Shown here: positions 6,260-9,495 of the stretch, piece by piece
Numbering within the stretch: position 1 is the first letter of the stretch
Layout: each line of letters opens with the position of its first letter
Assembly: GCA_947037905.1 (NCBI GenBank)
Contig: CAMQUX010000037.1
Location: forward strand, 1-9,495
Reading direction: 5' to 3'
Origin: an uncultured Desulfovibrionaceae bacterium
GTDB lineage: Bacteria > Desulfobacterota > Desulfovibrionia > Desulfovibrionales > Desulfovibrionaceae
DNA length: 9,495 nucleotides
Position numbers and translations under genes: made by a program
The notes under the pieces: model-generated
The model's database searches: none
Seen by the model: the letters and a program-made list of their open reading frames with translations, nothing else
Told to the model about the DNA's origin: nothing

Positions 6260-6814
6260 CTATTCTTCTTTTTTTGCACGAAGAAGTGCTTCTTTTTCTT
6301 CTAAACTTGGCATATCGAGTTTTTTGTATAGGTTTCTATAACGCTGTTGCATGAGATTAATGCTTGCTTCTGAGGCTTCATTAACTGTTGTGTAGTAGTG
6401 CAATAAACTTTCTTCTGAATAGGTTTCAAGCTCTGCTGAAAGATACGCACAAAAACCTTCTATGTTTGTTCGAAAGGAATATGGATACAGTTTATGAAGT
6501 TCTTCTAACCATGCTTTTTCGATATTTACTATTAATGGGATTACTGCAAAATCAGATATTTGTGGTATGAGATTATCTATGCGAGCATATTTTTCTGTCA
6601 TAAAATTACGCCCTGCTTCCTCTGCTTGCTCTAAATCACGCAAGTACGAAACAAGAAAAACATCTTCTTGTACAGAAAAAGTCATCCAGCGCATAGCCCT
6701 AAATGTTTGTGGGTGCTCCTGACAAGCTGAACGCCCACCTGCATTACTTACTGTATCAAACATTGCAAATTCTTTATCTATTACTAATTCTAATAATTTC
6801 TCACGTGTTTCCAT
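6260..6814 (-). CDS. DUF4125 family protein
   Basis: 184 aa, soluble, no signal or membrane segment. The N-terminal block is the DUF4125 signature: E15-F16 and M18-F19, then NAGGRSACQ at residues 24-32 and a T-F-x-x-MRW segment at 37-43, followed by GRN at 68-70 and EKYAR at 74-78. Such an invariant N-x-GGR-x-x-CQ block looks like a ligand-binding or catalytic site, but no activity is known to me. The rest is predicted helical. The start ATG 6812-6814 has a clear AAGGAG at 6829-6824, 9 nt away. The stop TAG is followed by one base and then the ATG of the DUF4037 gene, so the pair is expressed together. The upstream TPR gene lies 143 bp away on the same strand without an intervening terminator. 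Function unknown. Confidence 0.85.
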   Translation of the reverse strand: METREKLLELVIDKEFAMFDTVSNAGGRSACQEHPQTFRAMRWMTFSVQEDVFLVSYLRDLEQAEEAGRNFMTEKYARIDNLIPQISDFAVIPLIVNIEKAWLEELHKLYPYSFRTNIEGFCAYLSAELETYSEESLLHYYTTVNEASEASINLMQQRYRNLYKKLDMPSLEEKEALLRAKKEE

Positions 6815-6844
6815 TTGCTCTTACTCCTTATTTTTTATTACGAT

Positions 6845-6954
6845 TTACTTATTTATTTTAACTCGTCTACATTCTTTATTTATCTATTACTTAAGTTTTT
6901 ACTTATTAACTACTTTCTAACTTTGTTCATTAAGCACTTATTGTCTTTACTTAT
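6845..6954. repeat. Repeat-rich 143-bp spacer between the TPR and DUF4125 genes
   Basis: The octamer TTACTTAT occurs three times, at 6845-6852, 6899-6906 and 6947-6954, about 50 bp apart; a fourth copy lies elsewhere, at 4652-4659. In addition, plus-strand CTCGTCTACATTCTTTATTT starting at 6862 resembles CTAGTTACGTTCTTTATTT starting at 6958, which encodes the C-terminal codons and stop of the TPR gene, as if the end of that gene had been duplicated and decayed. On the transcribed strand the spacer is purine-rich and T-poor. No terminator is seen. Confidence 0.5.
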
Positions 6955-6957
6955 CTA

Positions 6958-7749
6958 CTAGTTACGTTCTTTATTTATTTGATCTTTGCATAATACAATG
7001 TTTTGCTTTAATGCATCATACTCTACGCTCTCTGCCATACCTATATAGGAATACATTGCTTGAGCTTCTTCTAAAAATTCTAATGCTCGTTTTCCTTGCC
7101 CTGCTTCAAGAAAAGAAACCCCAGCATTTACTAAGGAAAAAGCTGTCTCTGCATGCTCTCCGAAATGTTTTTTCCGTAACTTCACTGCAGACAGATGGTA
7201 ATGTGCCGCTTTATTATATTCCTCTTCTTTTTCTGCTATTCTTCCTAAATTATTAAAAACATCAGCAACTTTTATATGATCTTCTGCTCCTAAATCTTCC
7301 AAATGCTGTATGCATCTTTGTAAGTATTCTTTTGCTTTTAGATATTCTTCTGTTGCATAATAACATGAGGATATATTGAGATATAAATCAACGATTACTA
7401 GTGATAAAAATTGTTCTGTTTCTTGTATTTCTTCTGCTTGCGCAAAGACCTCAAGAGCATTGGTAAAATCAGTTAGTAAAAAATATGTTCTGCCATGATT
7501 TAATATAAATTGAAGAAAAAGCCCCTGCGAAATATCCTCTGTAATTAATGTAAGCCCTTTTTGTTGCACTGCAAGAGCGCTTAAAAAGTTTTCTTCTGCT
7601 ATATATATTTTACTTAATGCATCACATGCCATAACTTGTATATAGGCACTTTCATTTTTTTCTATACACTCTAAAAGTATTCGTTGTTGTTCTTCTTTTG
7701 TCTCTGCAATAAAAGACTCTTTAAATATATTCCACTGTGCAATGCTCAT
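6958..7749 (-). CDS. Tetratricopeptide repeat (TPR) protein
   Basis: 263 aa, cytosolic (no signal peptide or membrane helix), built almost entirely of TPR helix pairs. Units are visible at about 41-70, 82-112, 122-152, 164-197 and 203-236, with typical small/aromatic TPR positions such as NNLGRIAEKEEEYNKAAHYH and AFSLVNAGVSFLEAGQGKRA. Such proteins are protein-protein scaffolds; the later repeats resemble the Kinesin-light-chain-like 'LRKKxFGEHxxTA' type. Start ATG 7749 is supported by GAGAGGG upstream (CCCTC at 7756-7760 on the plus strand). It is the first gene of a minus-strand cluster with DUF4125 and DUF4037 and probably presents or regulates one of them (inference). A promoter with a perfect TATAAT lies about 210 bp upstream, giving a long leader. 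No effector domain is fused to it. Confidence 0.88.
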   Translation of the reverse strand: MSIAQWNIFKESFIAETKEEQQRILLECIEKNESAYIQVMACDALSKIYIAEENFLSALAVQQKGLTLITEDISQGLFLQFILNHGRTYFLLTDFTNALEVFAQAEEIQETEQFLSLVIVDLYLNISSCYYATEEYLKAKEYLQRCIQHLEDLGAEDHIKVADVFNNLGRIAEKEEEYNKAAHYHLSAVKLRKKHFGEHAETAFSLVNAGVSFLEAGQGKRALEFLEEAQAMYSYIGMAESVEYDALKQNIVLCKDQINKERN

Positions 7750-7878
7750 TTTAAGCCCTCTCTTATCAGTATTTATATCAAAAAAATTCTAACTTACTGT
7801 AAAATATATTTCTTGCTAAACATAACGGTGTATATTGTAAACAGCTTAAACTATCTGTGTACTGTCTTTTTGTATTAT

Positions 7879-7917
7879 TTGTTTATACAATTGTTCGTAC
7901 AATTTTGTTCATGTAAT
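7879..7917. repeat. Short direct repeats in the leader of the TPR gene cluster
   Basis: Plus-strand units TTGTTTATACAAT (from 7879), TTGTTCGTACAAT (from 7891) and the weaker TTGTTCATGTAAT (from 7905) lie at 12- and 14-bp steps, close to one helical turn apart. Each of the first two is itself nearly palindromic (TTGT...ACAA). They fall about 35-75 nt downstream of the start predicted from the promoter at 7959-7986, so they could be an operator array or form leader RNA structure. Confidence 0.55.
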
Positions 7918-7958
7918 GGTGCTTATTCTCAACTACAATTATGAATATTCTTGTTGCT

Positions 7959-7986
7959 ATTATAATCACTTTTTTGCTTAACGCAA
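7959..7986 (-). promoter_or_regulatory. Sigma-70 type promoter for the TPR-DUF4125-DUF4037 cluster
   Basis: On the minus strand a perfect -10 TATAAT at 7964-7959 is preceded by 16 bp and TTGCGT at 7986-7981 (first three -35 bases match). It lies between the manC terminator (8007-8043) and the TPR gene, which is where a promoter is needed. Transcription would start near 7952, about 200 nt before the ATG at 7749. The rest of 7750-7958 contains no gene; only a 9-codon ATG frame without a ribosome binding site crosses the repeats. Confidence 0.5.
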
Positions 7987-8006
7987 ACACTTAAAACATC
8001 ATAAAC

Positions 8007-8043
8007 AAAAAGGAATATAAACTAATGGTTCATATTCCTTTTT
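8007..8043 (-). terminator. Hairpin terminator after the manC-type gene
   Basis: A 12-bp perfect stem, AAAAAGGAATAT at 8007-8018 with ATATTCCTTTTT at 8032-8043, extended by AAC/GTT (8020-8022 and 8028-8030) across one mismatch, with a 5-nt loop. On the minus strand the stem's own T5 and the following GTTTATG form the U-rich tail. It starts 8 nt after the stop codon at 8052, so it ends the manC-type transcript and isolates the TPR cluster. Confidence 0.85.
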
Positions 8044-8051
8044 ATTTTATT

Positions 8052-9473
8052 TTATTTACTTTCACGGTGATAGACATCTTCTAATCGGACGATGTCATCT
8101 TCTCCAAGATATGCCCCTGTTTGCACCTCTATAAGCTCAAGAGGGATTTTCCCCGGATTTTCGAGCCTGTGTACCATGCCTACTGGAATATATGTTGATT
8201 GGTCTTCTGAGAGCAAAATTTCATTCTCCCCAAGTTGTACTTTGGCAGTTCCTTGTACAATAATCCAGTGTTCTGCCCTGTGATAATGTTTTTGCAGAGA
8301 AAGACATCCACCAGGATTTACAAGGATTCTTTTCACTTGAAAGCGAGCAGATTGCTCAAGAGATTCAAAACTCCCCCAAGGGCGAAAAACTTTTCTATGA
8401 TTTATTATTTCTGAGCGATTTAAATGGAGCAGTTTATTATAAATATTCTTAACATCTTGTGTTTTATCTTTATTTGCAACAAGAAGAGAATCTGCTGTTT
8501 CTATTATTACTAAATTTTCAACACCTGTTGTTGTGACTAAGCGATTTTCTGCATAAATATAACAGTTTTTTGTTTCATCGTGTATAACATCGCCAAAGCA
8601 TACATTATTTTGTGCATCTTTTTCTGCCACCTCAAATAATGCTCCAAAAGAGCCTAGATCATTCCACGGGGCATCAAATGCGACCATTGCACATTTTTCT
8701 GTTTTTTCCATAACTGCATAATCTATTGAATCAGAGGGTGTTTTCTCAAAAGATTTTTCTTCTAAGCGTATGAAGTCTAAATCTTTAAAAGAATTTTTAA
8801 CTGCTTCTTTAGTGCCTGAGTATATATCTTTAGCGTATTTTTCTAATTCCGCTAAATAATTTTTTGTCTGAAAAACAAACATGCCACTATTCCAAAGATA
8901 AGAGCCATCTTTTATATATTCTTTTGCTGTTTTTTCATCTGGTTTTTCTACAAAATTTTCTACCAAAAAGCCTTCGCCAACAGCCTTTCCTTTTTGTAAA
9001 TAACCATAACCTGTTTCTGGAGCAGTTGGAACTATTCCAAAAGTAACTAAATATTCTTCTTTTGCAAGGGTGCATGCTTTCATTACAGCTTGCGAAAATA
9101 AGTTATTATTTTCTATTATATGATCTGCGGGCAAAACTAAAAGAATCGTTGCTGGGTCTTCTTGTAAAAAAGCTGCTGCTGCAATTCCTGGTGCTGTATT
9201 TCGCCCTACAGGCTCTAATATAATTTGACAGTCGCCATTTAAAAAACGTGCCTGCTCTGCGACCAAAAACCGATGATCTGCATTGCAAACAATACATGGA
9301 GAGAGTATCTCTGCTTCAATCTCAAGTTTTTTTACTCTTTCTAAGGTTTCTTGAAAAAGTGTGCCTGTTTGAAAAAAATCAAGAAATTGTTTTGGATATA
9401 AATCTCGAGACAAAGGCCAAAGGCGTGAACCTTTACCTCCGCTTAAAATAACTGGACGAATTTTTATTGTCAT
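8052..9473 (-). CDS. manC: Bifunctional mannose-1-phosphate guanylyltransferase / mannose-6-phosphate isomerase
   Basis: 473 aa, the usual length of the fused type II enzymes (AlgA, XanB, ManC). The N-terminal half makes GDP-mannose from mannose-1-P and GTP: LSGGKGSRLWPLSR at 10-23 with PKQF at 27-30 is the nucleotide and metal site, followed by EPVGRNTAPGI from 87, LPADH from 114, FVEKPD at 174-179 and WNSGMFVF at 194-201. The C-terminal cupin isomerises fructose-6-P to mannose-6-P: RPWG at 364-367, QKHYHRAEHW at 394-403 with the metal histidines and glutamate, GTAKV, then YIPVGMVHRLENPG at 428-441 and LIEVQTG from 447. Both halves look intact. The product feeds O-antigen, capsule or other mannose-derived glycans. 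Start ATG 9473 has AAAGAGAG about 6 nt upstream. Anything further upstream is outside the window; a strong terminator follows. The gene name could equally be algA or xanB. Confidence 0.96.
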   Translation of the reverse strand: MTIKIRPVILSGGKGSRLWPLSRDLYPKQFLDFFQTGTLFQETLERVKKLEIEAEILSPCIVCNADHRFLVAEQARFLNGDCQIILEPVGRNTAPGIAAAAFLQEDPATILLVLPADHIIENNNLFSQAVMKACTLAKEEYLVTFGIVPTAPETGYGYLQKGKAVGEGFLVENFVEKPDEKTAKEYIKDGSYLWNSGMFVFQTKNYLAELEKYAKDIYSGTKEAVKNSFKDLDFIRLEEKSFEKTPSDSIDYAVMEKTEKCAMVAFDAPWNDLGSFGALFEVAEKDAQNNVCFGDVIHDETKNCYIYAENRLVTTTGVENLVIIETADSLLVANKDKTQDVKNIYNKLLHLNRSEIINHRKVFRPWGSFESLEQSARFQVKRILVNPGGCLSLQKHYHRAEHWIIVQGTAKVQLGENEILLSEDQSTYIPVGMVHRLENPGKIPLELIEVQTGAYLGEDDIVRLEDVYHRESK

Positions 9474-9495
9474 AAAACACTCTCTTTAGCGTACT

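Noticed and set aside
6259..6279. GTG start at 6279 for the DUF4037 gene, giving 317 aa
   Set aside because: It adds a lysine-rich stub absent from the family, overlaps DUF4125 by 20 bp and is GTG; ATG 6258 gives the typical MKGL start right after the DUF4125 stop.
4828..7845. TGTAAACAGC shared by 4828-4837 and 7836-7845
   Set aside because: A single 10-base match at two unrelated sites is not convincing in AT-rich DNA.
7885..7914. Nine-codon leader peptide (MNKIVRTIV) in the TPR cluster leader, minus strand
   Set aside because: No Shine-Dalgarno and no regulatory codon pattern; it falls inside the direct repeats, so it is probably incidental.
7684..7944. Plus-strand 86-codon hydrophobic frame crossing the TPR gene start
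   Set aside because: It overlaps a well-supported gene and its promoter region on the other strand and has no ribosome binding site or recognisable domain.

Overview
The window looks like a piece of an AT-rich bacterial chromosome, most likely from the Desulfovibrionaceae (class Desulfovibrionia, formerly Deltaproteobacteria). The evidence is the order ispG-proS-xseA, a proline-tRNA ligase that reads very much like Desulfovibrio ProRS as I remember it, and a fused mannose-1-phosphate guanylyltransferase/mannose-6-phosphate isomerase. The low GC and long AT-rich spacers suggest a host-associated, reduced-genome member such as Lawsonia or a related gut lineage. The taxon is inferred from remembered family sequences, not from a search.

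Left half, plus strand (1-4616): the 3' end of ispG (isoprenoid synthesis) is followed after 1 bp by proS. A 343-bp AT-rich spacer with degenerate ~30-bp direct repeats leads to xseA, the large subunit of exonuclease VII. A 288-bp A/C-rich spacer with a second, unrelated repeat family then precedes a DarP/YjgA (DUF615) ribosome-maturation protein. This protein carries an unusual acidic C-terminal tail encoded by eight 9-bp units that run to the stop codon. A 44-bp perfect palindrome at 4868-4911 probably ends transcription from both sides of the convergent junction.

Right half, minus strand (4956-9473, read from high to low coordinates): a bifunctional GDP-mannose/mannose-6-P enzyme at the window edge ends at a good hairpin terminator. 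A promoter with a perfect TATAAT box then starts a long repeat-bearing leader. It is followed by a cluster of three genes: a five-repeat TPR protein, a DUF4125 protein and a DUF4037 protein. The last two are separated by 1 bp. DUF4037 carries a G-S...D-x-D signature like that of nucleotidyltransferases. A strong hairpin plus U-tract lies just downstream of this cluster. Its U-tract touches the ribosome binding site of an 80-aa thioredoxin-fold protein that has lost the CxxC active site, an arrangement that looks like an attenuator.

The left genes are housekeeping (isoprenoids, translation, DNA repair, ribosome assembly) and the manC-type gene supplies activated mannose for surface glycans. 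The TPR/DUF4125/DUF4037 cluster, with the degenerate thioredoxin behind a conditional-looking terminator, is the part of the window with no established function and is the best candidate for an undescribed system. No tRNA, rRNA, CRISPR array, transposase or integrase was seen.
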